Origin: Trametopsis cervina
Lineage: Eukaryota > Basidiomycota > Agaricomycetes > Polyporales > Irpicaceae
DNA: 64,000 nt
Direction: 5' to 3'
Assembly (NCBI GenBank): GCA_022385755.1
Contig: MU278357.1
Span: 620,001 to 684,000 of the forward strand
A program made the translations under genes and the position numbers. Position 1 is the first letter of the stretch. The number at the start of each line of letters is the position of its first letter. The notes below the pieces were generated by a model. It did no database searches. It had not been told where the DNA came from and saw nothing but the letters and a program-made list of their open reading frames with translations. Below are positions 10,228 through 20,896 of this stretch, in pieces.

Positions 10228-12564
10228 ATGCAGATCCTACCTGGGTGAGCCAAAAGCGTCACAGCTCCTCCACGATTCCGACTGATCGCTCCATCTCTCG
10301 CGTCGACGAAGTGATTCGAACGTTGAAGGTGGCTTGTCTCCCACGTCAAGCCAGTAAGCTTCTGCCTCGTATATGAAGCCCCGAGCTCTTAAAACCTAAC
10401 TGTTCCCAGTTCTTCTCCCGATTCGTTGCATATCAACCTCGACGGACATCTTCATACCGGTGGCGTCTGGCTCCCGCCCCCTGGCTTCAGAGAAGGATAT
10501 TCACCTCTCTATACATCGCCCCTCCCTCAATTGTGAGCAGTGTTTACTTGTCGCTCGTACGCCGGCTGCGGCTGATGCATATCAGTCACGAGTTTCCAAC
10601 CTCTGCCGGATATTTTGGTGGGGGAGCATTTGGATATTTTGGCGGGGGACTAGCTGGATATTCCGGCGGACTACGGATTGCCGGGCAAGAGACGGGCATC
10701 GGTTACGGACAGTACGACGAATACGTCCTAGGTGAGTATGGGCTCCAATATTCTACGAGTTCGTCGCAGACGGTTTCATCTGAACGTCTCGCCGTAATCC
10801 TTCTTCAACAGATGAACCTCTTCGCCCTCCTACATCGCCGCAAGTGTATGCCGTCAAGCCTCATGATGATCAGTCTACAGCAGTCTCGGTAACCTACCAG
10901 TACTCCCAGTGTACTGGAAGAAAGAAGGCTTTGATTGTGAGCAATAAGTGTTAGCAGCTACGCGCATACGGGCGACTGATGTAAATTAATGCACAGATCG
11001 GCATCGACTACTTGAATCGAATTAAGTCGCTCAAGGGGGCTATTGCCGACGCCTATAGGATGAAAGACTTTCTGCTTAGTCAGTCCACATATAACCCTCA
11101 AGCGATGCTGATCTTGACTCTGCATAGAATACTTTCGCTACGAAGAGGATGAGATCTGCCTCATGACCGATGAGGATATTCCCCACAAAAAGAAGCCTAC
11201 TCGAGAGAACATCGTACGTTGGGGCCCTGCAGTTGCTGTAGAAAGCATAGTGATATCATTATTTCTACTTTCAGATCAAAGCGATGCACAAGCTAGTCGA
11301 GGATGCCCGTGCGGACGACTCTCTCTTCTTCCACTGTATGTTGTTTTGTCTGAGAACATTGATTTTCCTAGCAACGTGTAAGTGTGCTAACTTTGACGCA
11401 GTTGCTGGGCACGGCTATCAAATCAAGGATCAGGATCAGGACGAAAATGATGGCCTTGACGAGACCATCCGGCCCATGGATTGGCCACATGAAAAATGCA
11501 TCACAGACGATGTAAGTACGATACATTTTGCTGAGATATGGATTTCATTTTCATGTTTCATTTCCCGTAGGAAATGCACGATATCATGGTGAAGCCTTTA
11601 CCTCGAGGGTGCAGGCTTACTGCTATTTTTGACGTAAGAGTTTTATTTTTGCAGTCAGGCTTAGACTCCTGAGCTTTCTACAATAGTCCTGTCATTCTGG
11701 CTCTGCTCTTGGTATGTGGTCTTTAACCGAGAATGGGGATCAGGAGTGCTGAAGTTCAATCCCAGATCTACCCTTTCCTTACACATCAACAGGAGAAATT
11801 GAACACTATACCATGATGTCTGGTATGAAATCTGTCATGCGGGCATTGAACAGTGGCGACCCGGAAGTCCGTACGGTGCGTCGCATTCAGTCTCTTGGTC
11901 ATTCATTGACCTAACGAGATAAACACTGTGAGCATAGTTTGCAGGTCTTTCACGGATCGGTCGATCCCTCAAATCACTAGTAACTCTTGACCAACACACA
12001 CGAGAAGAGGAAGTAAAAAGCAAATTCAGCGAGGCCGATGTTGTAAGTGTGATGTAAAGAAATCTTCGAATTTCTCTCACCTAATGACACAGATATCCTG
12101 GAGCGCCTGCAAAGACTGGGAGCTGGATGAAGAAATACGGCTGGAAGAGGGCATTGGCTATGGTGGTGCAATGAGCCATGTGAGTGAACACGTAAACTCA
12201 TCTCTCGTTCGTCCTGATAGCATTCGGATATGACAGGCATTCATCAACGCACTAAGTGAGTACCCTGTCTCACATCAATTAAGCTGGATGGCTATTAAAG
12301 TATCGCTTCGATTTTCTACGTAGAGACCCGCCCAATTCAGAGCTACAAGGAGTTGTTATCAAACATACAGTATGCTAATAATTGTTCTTCCCAAACTCAG
12401 AGCTAATGTTGCGTATAGGGCTGAGATACACGGCCACAACTTGACTCAGAAGCCACAGCTCTCAACTTCTCATCCTATGGTATGCGATCTACTTCTGCTT
12501 TGATGCTGGAAGACTAACAGTGTCTCTGATCTGGCAGGACCTTTCCGTGGCATTCATCTGCTGA
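10228..12564 (+). CDS. Type I metacaspase with Gly-rich prodomain and altered His loop (metacaspase 3)
   Basis: Predicted metacaspase-family cysteine protease with 18 exons and 444 residues, starting MQILPG. The prodomain shares GVWLPPPGFREGYSPLYTSP with metacaspase 2 but then gains a Gly/Tyr/Phe-rich stretch with GYFGGG repeats (exon 10586-10731). The catalytic domain opens YQYSQCTGRKKALIIGIDYL. The His loop reads FHFAGHGYQIKD (His ~231): Ala replaces the usual Ser and Tyr the usual second Gly. The Cys loop [14 protein letters not shown] (Cys ~287) is standard. Compared with metacaspase 2 the exon lengths from the catalytic domain on are the same or differ by whole codons, summed over neighbours. 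It ends QKPQLSTSHPM and DLSVAFIC. Both dyad residues are kept; the changed loop may alter specificity or Ca2+ dependence, which is inference. Confidence 0.88.
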
Positions 12565-13500
12565 AGCGTCGCGATAGATATGGCTGAATGGTTCGCTCTT
12601 GTACCTAGTACTGTAGCATATGCACAGTAGGATTTTGCTCCTTCCGTAATTCGTGGCTTTGGCCTAAATAGCTTGACAGCGCTGACCATCGATCGCAATG
12701 AAGTCCACCGATAGGCCGGTACTTGCCCGATGCAACTCTGTTTCTCCTCGAATCCGCACTGCGAATTTGAAGTTTTGATCCTTACCAAACTTGTACCGGA
12801 TTCCGGCCACTAGCGGGCCGCCACAATGACTGGTTCCGTGAGATCGAGGCAGGCAGGTGACAAGATCGCGGGCATCTGGCTTCAAGGAAACGCTTTCCCG
12901 ACCAATGACATCTCCAGCGAGTCTTACTGTACCCAAGCACACTGGCCCGGTGCAGTCGGCTCTAGCCATCAGCGCGATGCAATCTCGTGTAAAAAGCGCG
13001 ACCACATTTGTCGAGATTCTCCGAACAGCATTCGGGCATGTTGCTGGCAAGCGACCATCCTTGCATGCATTTCTCCGGGCACGAACACCCGGTCAAACTG
13101 TACGAATAAATTGGGTGAACGGCGATGGCACAGGTGCGCTTTCATAGATGCTTGCTGGGGACACCTGATTGATGTTTCTGCACCCGAAGGAATAGCGTCG
13201 TTCAATCTGCCGTCACTGGAGTGCAGCACGCAGATTCGCAAATTCAAAGACAAGATCACCTCTGCCTCCACATTGTGTCCATCCTCGAGATCTAGATTTA
13301 ACGGAATAATTTCAACTGAACCCCCGCATTGAATTGCCCACGGGGCGTGGAGCAACCGTTGTTCCTGAGCTCGAATACAGAATATTCTGATCTTTGAACC
13401 CTGGCGTCACCCTGGGTGCGTATGTTCGTACTGTATATAAACTCACAGTCTTCTCAGCTCCTGATAAGCTTCGTTGCAACTTCCCCATTATCCGTTCGCA
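12565..13500. other. Intergenic, 936 bp, upstream of the hexose transporter
   Basis: The first ~200 bp are the downstream flank of the duplicated metacaspase unit. Between 12790 and 13355 both strands stay open for 96-168 codons in several frames. None of the translations resembles a known family or can be joined by convincing introns, so I do not call a gene. The end of the segment is the transporter promoter. Confidence 0.5.
13434..13441 (+). promoter_or_regulatory. TATA box of the hexose transporter gene
   Basis: TATATAAA lies about 60 bp before the start codon at 13501, followed by a CT-rich stretch (CAGTCTTCTCAGCTCC). The spacing fits a TATA-driven fungal promoter with a short 5' UTR. 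Confidence 0.6.
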
Positions 13501-16109
13501 ATGGCAGGTGGTATCGCAGTACAAGGATCCAGCCGCCGCAAGGCTCTCCAAGGACAGTCCGGATGGGTATGTTGCTCAATATTCACCACCCTCTCTATTC
13601 CCCACTGACGTATGCTCGTTCACAGGCTGGTCTGGTCCACAACAGTAAAATTTTCCTGATTGCTGTCTTCGCCTCTCTGGGTGGTTTGTGAGTATTCGTC
13701 CTCCAGGCTCACTGGCAAAGACATACTGACACAATTCACACAGGCTCTATGGTCAGTGTTCCGCATCGCATAGTGAATTCGTTCATCAGTCCTGACGAGA
13801 AAATATAGGATACAACCAGGGTGTTTTCTCCGGTGTGCTTGGCATGTACTCGTTTGACAACCGCATGGCATCTGCTGTCAACCAGTCGGGAACGAAGGGC
13901 TGGTTGGTCTCCATTCTCGAGCTCGGTGCTTGGTTTGGTGTGCTTATCACCGGCTACCTCGCCGACAAGCTTTCACGGAAATACACCATTGTGCTCGGTG
14001 AGCGAATTCCGCACAAATTTTCCTCTCCTCCGATGCTCATCGCGCGGTTTCAGCTGTCTGTGTGTTCTGCGTTGGTGTCATCGTCCAGACCGCGGCGTTC
14101 CACCCCTCCTCGATCTACGGCGGTCGTTTCGTGACCGGTATGGGCGTGGGTTCATTGAGTATGGCCGTGCCGTTGTACAAGTAAGCCGCGCATCACAAGT
14201 TTGATGGACAAGGCTAACATAGGCCGCAGCGCTGAGCTTGCCCCACCGGAAGTGCGAGGCAGTTTAGTCGCTTTGCAACAACTCGCCATCACATTCGGTA
14301 TCATGATCTCGTTCTGGATCGACTATGGTACCAACTACATCGGCGGAACCGGCGCGTCTCAGCATGAGGCCGCATGGAGAATCCCCCTTGGGCTTCAACT
14401 TGTTCCCGCGCTCATCCTCGGTGTCGGTATCTTGTTCATGCCATTCTCTCCCAGGTAAGTTCATATATTCAGCGAGGTGGAATTAGTAGCTAACCATGAT
14501 GACAGATGGCTTATCAACCAAGGGCGTGATGAGGAAGCTCTCGCAGTCCTTAGCAGTGTCCGGAACTTGGCTCCCGATTCGGACGTTGTTCAAATCGAGT
14601 ACCTGTATGTGCATACGCAATTCACCATATATCGTGCGACTAACGGCCGCTTTAGCGAAATCCGGGCGCAATATCTGTTCGAGAAGGAGGTTTCGGCTAC
14701 CAAGTTCCCTCAATTCCAGGATGGATCTTTCGCATCATCCTTCAAACTTGGTGTTTATGATTACATGAGTCTCCTTACCACTCGCAGTACGTCTTCATTG
14801 CTGCTTGCTCGCAGCTACTATGCTCATCTGGGCTTGTAGCATTATTGCTGCGCACGGCGGTAGGAACCTTGACCATGTTCTTCCAGCAATGGACGGGTGT
14901 AAGTAACGTATCCTACCTGACACGTGAACAACGACTTATTGGTTTTCGCAACAGGTCAATGCCATCTTGTACTATGCCCCGTCAATCTTCCAGAAGCTCG
15001 GACTCACTGGCAACACTGTCTCCCTTCTGGCTACCGGCGTCGTCGGTATTGTGTAAGCATTCATCATTCCTCGGTGAATGAAAGCCTACTGATTTCTGCG
15101 CTTAGCATGTTCCTCGCCACCATCCCCGCGGTCATCTGGGTCGATAACGCCGGAAGAAAGCCTATCCTCGTTTCAGGCGCTTTCATCATGGCCGGGTGAG
15201 CTGCTCCGAAACACACCATGCTGCTCGTTTTACTCACATGCCCTCAGCTGCCACATAATCGTCGCCATCTTGACGGGTCTTTTCCATGCGTCCTGGGACG
15301 AGTGCGTCTCCTTTCTTCTGAAAGCTTGCGCTCTTCCCTGATCACTCCGTTGTCTCTAGGCATCGTGTCGCCGGATGGGTGGCATGTGCGTTCGTCTGGG
15401 TGTTCGCCATGGCCTTCGGTTACAGCTGGGGTCCTTGCGCATGGATTTTGGTTGCTGAGATTTGGCCCTTGAGCGTCCGTGGCAAGGGTGTTTCGATCGC
15501 CGCATCTTCCAACTGGGTACGTCTCTTCTGGTTCATATCGAAGTCGTCATGATTTTAACATGGTTTCCAGATGAACAACTTCATTGGTAAGCTCCTAGAA
15601 TGTCCCTTGCTCTCTCGACGATCCTAATTATGTTATTTTGTGGTTGTCCCAAACAGTCGGTCAGGTAAGATCTTACTTCTGTATGCTGACATAGGCCGTT
15701 ATTCTGACAATTTTGTTTAGGTTACCCCGACAATGATGGACAAGCTTGGGTTCGGAACCTTCGTATTCTTCGGAGTCAGTATTTGCCTCTTCTGCACTGC
15801 CACACGCACGTCTAATTTTGCCCGTTAATTAGACCTTCTCCTTCCTTGGAGGATTGTTCATCCTCTTCTTCGTACGTCATGTTGGAGCCTTTGCACCTGA
15901 CATAACGAAACTAATCGCTCCTGGTACAGGTCCCTGAGACAAAGGGGCTCTCCCTCGAAGAGATGGACGAGGTCTTCGGCGCACAAGGCCTCGCCGCCGC
16001 CGACTTGCAGCGATACGCCGACATCAGCAAGAGAATCGGGCTTTCCTCGTACGATGAGCCCGCCACCGAGAAGTTCGACAGCGATACCTACAAGAGCGAC
16101 CACGTTTAA
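13501..16109 (+). CDS. Hexose transporter, MFS sugar porter family
   Basis: Proton-coupled or facilitative uptake of hexoses across the plasma membrane; 12 transmembrane helices are expected. The start [19 protein letters not shown] is cytosolic. Helix 1 reads [20 protein letters not shown]. Sugar-porter signatures follow: ADKLSRKY after helix 2, [34 protein letters not shown] in the central loop, [14 protein letters not shown] in helix 7, [12 protein letters not shown], and [16 protein letters not shown] at the end of helix 12. The gene has more than ten introns. One exon, 13744-13751 (GCTCTATG), has only 8 nt and is needed to make LLYGYN. The gene reads intact from ATG to TAA. Substrate cannot be fixed from sequence; the family in fungi moves glucose, fructose or xylose. 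Confidence 0.94.
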
Positions 16110-16552
16110 AGTGTGCCGCCGACTGATGTTAAGGCCGAGTTACGATAATCTTTCAACGACTTCTTTACTACGTTTCTCGATGTACTTTAATGCCACTTTT
16201 TACGAGACGTGCATTTCGCTACGGATCTTGCTCGTGTGCAGCGGGTATATTTGAACTCGCCGCCGCGGTACAACTTGACCGCGGCGGGCGGTAATGCAGA
16301 GCGCCAGCCACAGTGCTTGTTAGTTCCGATCGTTGAGGGTGCTATTGTCGGGACCGAACTTCGGGGAGCCGCTGTCGTGTGCGACACTGTGCGACGCCTC
16401 GGGGACAAGTGGCCCGTACGGACCGATGTCCGATTCTCACCTCCGAGATCTGGGGGATGATACTTCGCGGTCACGTGTCATGATCGACGACTTTGGGCGG
16501 CTGTGACGGTCGCGTCCTGCGACTGTCACTCGCTCACTCATTGGTAAACCCC
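16110..16552. other. Intergenic, 443 bp, between transporter and helicase
   Basis: It holds the 3' UTR of the transporter, the GC-rich inverted repeat at 16260-16287 and the promoter of the helicase gene. No coding signal was seen on either strand. Confidence 0.5.
16260..16287. repeat. Perfect 10-bp inverted repeat with 8-nt loop
   Basis: The arm at 16260-16269 (CCGCCGCGGT) is the exact reverse complement of 16278-16287 (ACCGCGGCGG), around the loop ACAACTTG. It lies about 150 bp after the transporter stop codon. It could be a 3' UTR hairpin or a palindromic binding site for a dimeric GC-recognising factor, such as a Zn2Cys6 protein. Confidence 0.55.
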
Positions 16553-19500
16553 ATGACGTCTCATCTGCATGGGTTAAACGAGGCACAATCCCGTGGTAAG
16601 TACATGATGCGGGCTGCTTTTTGAACGCTGTATGCTTATCGTAAGCGAACTTAAAGCTGTACAGCACTCCCCAGACATTCCTCTCCAGATCCTTGCAGGT
16701 CCAGGAAGTGGCAAGACACGAGTGCTTACTTCGAGGATTGTACATCTCATCTCCGAACATGGTATACCTCCTTCAGCTATATGTGCGGTCACGTTCACCA
16801 ACAAGGCCGCCAACGAAATGCGAGAACGCTTGACTAAGATGGTGGGGAAGGAAGTCGTCAACTCGCTCAAGATGGGCACCTTTCATTCGTTGTGTGCGAG
16901 GTTTGTGAGGAAATACGCCAAGTTAGCAGGGATAGAAGGGAACTTCACTGTATGCGATTCAGAGGAAAGGTGCGCATATATGCGGCTCGCTATAATGCTG
17001 TGCCAATTCACCGCTTCTCAGCAAAAAGATCATAACGAAGCTCTTGAAGCCATACAAGAAGAGGCTCTCTGCGCGCGATATCCTTCTCACAGAAAGCACT
17101 GTGCAATCTCGTATCTCGAAAGCGAAGGCCAAAGGTCTTACCCCAAAAGACCTATCGGAGCAATGTCTCGGGGCTGGCTCGAGGTCAAAGGGTTCCCTGG
17201 GAACAGTTGACACTGACTCAGAAGGGGAGGAAGAATTTGACGAAGAACTTGATGCTACGGACGCCAAAGAGGTTCCTGATACAATGGTTGCGAGGATCTA
17301 CGGGAGATACCAGCGCGTCTTGCACAAGAACAACAGCCTCGACTTTGACGACTTGCTGATCTACGGCGTACGACTATTTAAAGAGAACAAGAAGGTTGGA
17401 GAATGGTGCCAACATATCTTGGTCGACGAATTGTTCGTTTGCTGAACAGATTCATGATATGCTCGTACTCATACGACCTTCCACTAGCCAGGACACAAAC
17501 GTGATGCAGTACAACCTCATGAAATACATCGCTTCCTCGAGTCGACGTCTTACTGTAGTGGGCGATCCTGACCAGTCCAGTGAGTACCTTTGCAGCGAAG
17601 TGCATATATTCTGACGAATACTGTTAGTATACGGCTGGCGGTCCGCAGAAGTGGAGAATCTAGCAAACATGAGACGAGGTAACACGCAAGCTTCATATCT
17701 TCAATGCCTTCTAACATTCGTTTAACAGACTTTGCCGACACAGAGCAGATCTTTCTCGAGCAGAATTACCGTTCCACTGGCTCTATACTAGCTGTTAGCA
17801 TTGCTGTTATTCAGCAAGGTCAGTCCATGTGCGACGGATCGCCAGGTCCGAATGGACAGGCTGACATATTCTCCCCTAAGATAAAAAACGGATACAGAAG
17901 ACGCTGCACACTACGCATCCGAAGGGGCCTAAGCCTACCTTGTGCAAGTTCGATTCGGCAGAAGCTGAATCCGCTGGAGTCGCAACAGAAATCAAGAGGA
18001 TCATTGCAAGCACTGGAGGGATGCTGGGGTACAACGATTTTGTAATTCTTCGTAAGCGTCACTGTTCCTTCTGTTATCCGAATTTCGCATTGAGCTTCGT
18101 GTCGCAGTGCGATACAATGCATTGTCTCGTGTTCTCGAGAGTGCATTGCAGAAGGAGGGCATTCCGAGTAGGATATTAGGAGGACACCGCTTCTTCGAAC
18201 GCATTGAGGTTCGTGCGCCGCGCGCTGTAGATGCAAATGACTTCGCTAATTAGTAGTGTCTGAATAGGTCAAAGATCTCCTAGCCTACTTGCAACTCATC
18301 GACAACCCTCAATTTGTACCGGCGTTCACGAGAGTAATCAATGTACCCGGGCGGAACATCGGGGAGAAGGTTTGTGTATTCTACTTCTATTTCGTCGAAA
18401 TCAGGTCATCTGACAGTTGATTCAGTCTGTAGCAGAGATACTCTCGAAGGCATCGCGACTGGGAATCACGCCTTTGGACGTTGTCGAACGCATACACGAC
18501 GGGAAGATACCTGACATCAAGCCTCCTCTCAAGCGAAAGATCGTACGATTCGTTCACACTACAAAGACGTTGAGGAAACTGGCAAAAGAGGCGGGTTTCA
18601 CTGTCCCTTTTTTTGGCCTGAAATGTCTAACCTAACCTGCAGGAAGAGGCACCGGCATCACTTTTACGTAGACTTCTCGAACTTATCCAATACGAGCAAT
18701 ACCTGAAGAAAACTCAACAAGATTGGGAAAGCCGATGGGAGAACGTTCAGGAACTTATCAGCTTTGCCAGCGAGTTGGAACGTGACCTCCCGACCTTCAT
18801 TGAAAACGCCCGTGTTCCCGAGGGTGACGAGAAAGATGACTGGGGAGATGTTGTGGAAGATGAGTATGATGAGGAAGAGCTGGACGACCTCGGCTTTTCT
18901 GAGATGAAACCTCCTACAACGAATGAGACCTCCAATGCTGCGTGAGTATCATGACCAGCCCTCGACTTGCTGGATGTTAATCTCATCGCTTATAGGATCA
19001 CCCCCCTCCGCGCTTTCCTGCAGATGACGATGCTCTCTACTGACACTGAAACGGAGGAGAACGATGAGCAGCAGAAGAAAGACGTAAGTGAATATGCGAG
19101 CGCTATGTGATTGTGCTTCTCACTATTCTCCAGAGAGTTACTATATCAACATGTCATGCCGCGAAAGGTTTGGAATGGCCCGTCGTATTTGTGCCCGCAG
19201 GTGAGCCCTCCGAGTCAGAGACATGTACATAGGCTGATTGCAACTTAGTTGAGTCGGGAATCTTTCCCGCCTCACGGGCCGAAGATCTGGAAGAGGAGCG
19301 GTAAGCTTGCCTCATTTCTTTTATTGCGCTTGTGCTTAATCATTGAGCATAGACGATTACTCTATGTCGCGTGTACACGGGCTCAATGTCTGCTCTATCT
19401 TACCCATGCGGGGTCCCGAAGAAAAGATGGCGAGGTTATGAAAAATGGGCTCTCTGAATTCCTCCAACCGATCTTACGCTCCTCAGATGTAAGTGTTGCA

Positions 19501-20451
19501 TTGATTCTAGCGTAGATAATGTCTAACGTTGGCCCAGACAACACTTTCGGGCACGCAACCTGAGATAAATCCCGTTGTCCTGAACCTGTTTGCTACTGTT
19601 ACTGGCCGCGCTGTGCCGGAACAAGCTGAGGTGGACACCCGATTGGCACAACTGTCAGTGTATACCCATACGGCGGCATTTTTTATTGGCTGATCACTTT
19701 TCATCACAGCAAGAAGGCCGGAAAACTGGCAGTTTGGCCCCCTCCCTCGAAATATGAAGATATGACGTATAAATCCACAGAAAATCGAGACAATGGGCCC
19801 TCTACCGCTTCCCGTTCTCATCCAACAGAGGCTCATCCACCAGGTATGAACAGCAACGACTGGCCCAGTACTCCTCTGACGAATATAACTAACTAACGTT
19901 TCGTAGCCACTGTACAATTCGTGTCAGCCAAGTCTGCCGTGTTTGGAGATCAACCCTTCCGTAGCAATATAATCTCGAAGCCGACCCCATTGTCTCCCTC
20001 TAGAAGAATACCGAACGCGGCGAGTCATCCCAAAAATGTGTCGAAACCTAATGCCAGCTCCTCCCAGAAACCAAGTGAGCCCAAAATCGGCTCTAAGCAA
20101 GACCTCCAACCTTCGCTGAAAGGCCACGGATCCATCACGACGTGGTTGCGTCCCTCTTCTGGCTCTCTGACCAAGCCAATCATCATAGACGAGGGAGTCG
20201 AACCTCACCTTCCTTCCCGCGAAACCTCGTCGGCTGCCAAGAAACATCTTCAGTCTTCTGCGCACCCTCCTGCAATTCCCGTCGCATCCTCAACATCCCG
20301 CCTTCATAACACACCAGTTGCGCCAGAGCCGACCAATCCCTCTACTGGTATCAGAAGCACTGCCGCGAATCTCGGTGGCGGCAAGCGACGTTTGGGAATG
20401 AGTCGCGCAGTCACGGGCTACCCCAACAAGAAGTTCAAACCTCCCACATAA
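16553..20451 (+). CDS. UvrD/PcrA-type 3'-5' DNA helicase, Srs2-like
   Basis: Superfamily 1 helicase that in yeast strips Rad51 from single-stranded DNA and limits recombination at forks; acts in the nucleus. Starting at 16553, MTSHLHGLNEAQSRAV gives the Q-like motif, which splices to the Walker A loop GPGSGKT. Then come AVTFTNKAANEMRERL (motif Ia), GTFHSLCARFVRKYA, LDFDDLL, VDEFQDTN (Walker B), VVGDPDQSIYGWR (motif III), FLEQNYRSTGSIL (IV), STCHAAKGLEWPVVFVP (V) and RRLLYVACTRAQ (VI). About 15 introns all close in frame; some use weak sites, such as donor GTTCGT at about 17435 and a GAAG acceptor near 18650. The C-terminal ~200 residues are Ser/Pro-rich and low in complexity, as in Srs2, and hold GSITTWLRP followed by KPIIIDEGV. 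The closest alternative in the family is a UvrD-like helicase without Srs2 function. Confidence 0.9.
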
Positions 20452-20896
20452 TGAGTCCAGTAATTTGTATTTTTTTCGTGTTATATCGCTATGCTTTCAC
20501 GTGTTGTACTATAGGTGGTCTTAATTTGTAACTTAGCCAATCGGAATGCTCAATATCTGACTTTCATCGTGGACGTATCTTAGCTAGGTTGATATAGCGT
20601 AATTTTCGAAGGCAGTACTGTAGTCTAAAATCTAGCTGTTCTGATGAATGCTGCGACGAATCAAAACATCCATTATGCCTCGTCGCTGCTGCTATCTGAG
20701 AAAGCTAGAAATTTACAAGCTGAGTTGTACAGCCTGTTCTTCAATGACATACGCTTCCTATTGGGGGAGTGTGGACGCTCATATGAAGCTCATTCACGCA
20801 CAGATTGCTTCTGAGATATTCGAGATAAGTTATAATCCAAGGAGAAAAGATAAACCAGACATATATATCAAGACGAAGACGGTAAGGCAAGGAGCG
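20452..20896. other. Convergent 3' region between helicase and F-box genes
   Basis: AT-rich 445-bp stretch between two genes that point at each other. It should contain both 3' UTRs and poly(A) signals. A short open frame at 20648-20995 mostly overlaps the end of the F-box gene and has no family resemblance. Confidence 0.5.

Larger units (their letters stand above)
6035..12780. repeat. Tandem duplication of ~3.3 kb covering metacaspases 2 and 3 with their flanks
   Basis: Two units, about 6035-9320 and 9411-12780, can be aligned by eye through the upstream block, the whole 18-exon gene and the first ~200 bp downstream. Exons are clearly more alike than introns, and one prodomain exon (6963-7085 against 10410-10532) is the most alike of all. 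The unit edges are approximate because identity fades gradually. Metacaspase 1 and its flanks do not belong to this unit, so it is an older paralogue. Confidence 0.75.

Noticed and set aside
12664..13050. Minus-strand frame of 128 codons
   Set aside because: It covers the downstream flank shared with the other metacaspase unit, where the matching frame is not kept, and shows no known motif.
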